Assembly (NCBI GenBank): GCA_902482185.1
Contig: CABSZR010000105.1
Span: forward strand, 1 to 5,446
Direction of reading: 5' to 3'
Source: an uncultured Collinsella sp.
GTDB lineage: Bacteria; Actinomycetota; Coriobacteriia; Coriobacteriales; Coriobacteriaceae
DNA length: 5,446 bases
Shown: positions 5,331-5,446 of the stretch, in pieces
Layout: each line of letters starts with the position of its first letter
Position numbering within the stretch: the stretch's first letter is position 1
Position numbers and translations under genes: made by a program
Notes under the pieces: model-generated
Database searches by the model: none
What the model was told of the DNA's origin: nothing
Seen by the model: the letters and a program-made list of their open reading frames with translations, nothing else

Positions 5331-5446
5331 GTGGGGACCGCGATTGATATGGCGTTTGGCGGCGCGACGCTTGCCGCCTGTCCGCTTTCGGCACTGGTGC
5401 TCTCGTTTGCCTTCTACGGGTTTTGCGGCTGGGCATGGGAATCGAC
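5331..5446 (+). CDS. CmpB-like membrane protein ('putative ABC transporter permease'), N-terminus only
   Basis: 38 codons are visible before the right edge. A short N-terminus is followed by a hydrophobic span (about residues 13-35) ending in FYGFCGWAWES (28-38). The F-x-G-x-x-G-W-x-x-E pattern at the end of the first helix is typical of the multi-span family annotated as putative ABC-transporter type IV or CmpB (PF06541), which has no proven transport role. I chose the GTG at 5331 because AGAGGAGAGGG (5314-5324) lies 6 nt upstream; the ATG at 5349 has no ribosome site. It is 3 nt downstream of the HD gene. The assignment rests on one helix, so it is moderate. Confidence 0.65.
   Translation, partial: MGTAIDMAFGGATLAACPLSALVLSFAFYGFCGWAWES

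Overview
This window looks like chromosomal DNA from a high-GC Gram-positive gut anaerobe, most likely a Coriobacteriia member such as Collinsella. This is inferred from GC-rich codon usage, a Tat-type lipoprotein binding protein, strong AGGAGG-like ribosome sites, and intergenic repeats that I associate from memory with Collinsella. No 16S or other phylogenetic marker is present, so the assignment is tentative.

Layout. Positions 1-2323 (minus strand) hold most of a polar amino acid ABC importer operon, transcribed right to left: a Tat/lipobox substrate-binding protein (1328-2323), a permease (530-1189), and a second permease cut by the window edge (1-533). The permeases overlap by 4 bp (ATGA). 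A hairpin followed by a short U-run lies between the binding-protein gene and the permeases and probably lowers permease expression relative to the binding protein. The ATPase is not in the window and may lie beyond the left edge. A good -35/-10 pair sits at 2367-2396.

Positions 2324-2780 are intergenic. Besides the importer promoter they hold a 10-bp-stem hairpin (2443-2470), three evenly spaced large hairpin modules built from one 18-bp motif in alternating orientation (2507-2725, period 80-81 bp, loops of exactly 25 nt), and the Rho-independent terminator of the next gene (2743-2779).

Positions 2781-4562 (minus strand) encode a short, divergent 1-deoxy-D-xylulose-5-phosphate synthase family enzyme. 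It keeps the thiamine diphosphate (TPP) site but lacks both arginines that anchor the substrate phosphate in characterised DXS enzymes, so its substrate is open to question.

Positions 4563-4790 are a divergent intergenic region with a 12-bp perfect palindrome. On the plus strand follow an HD-domain protein with a full set of six candidate metal ligands (4791-5327) and, 3 bp later, the start of a membrane protein resembling the CmpB/'putative ABC transporter permease' family (5331 to the right edge). These two probably form an operon.
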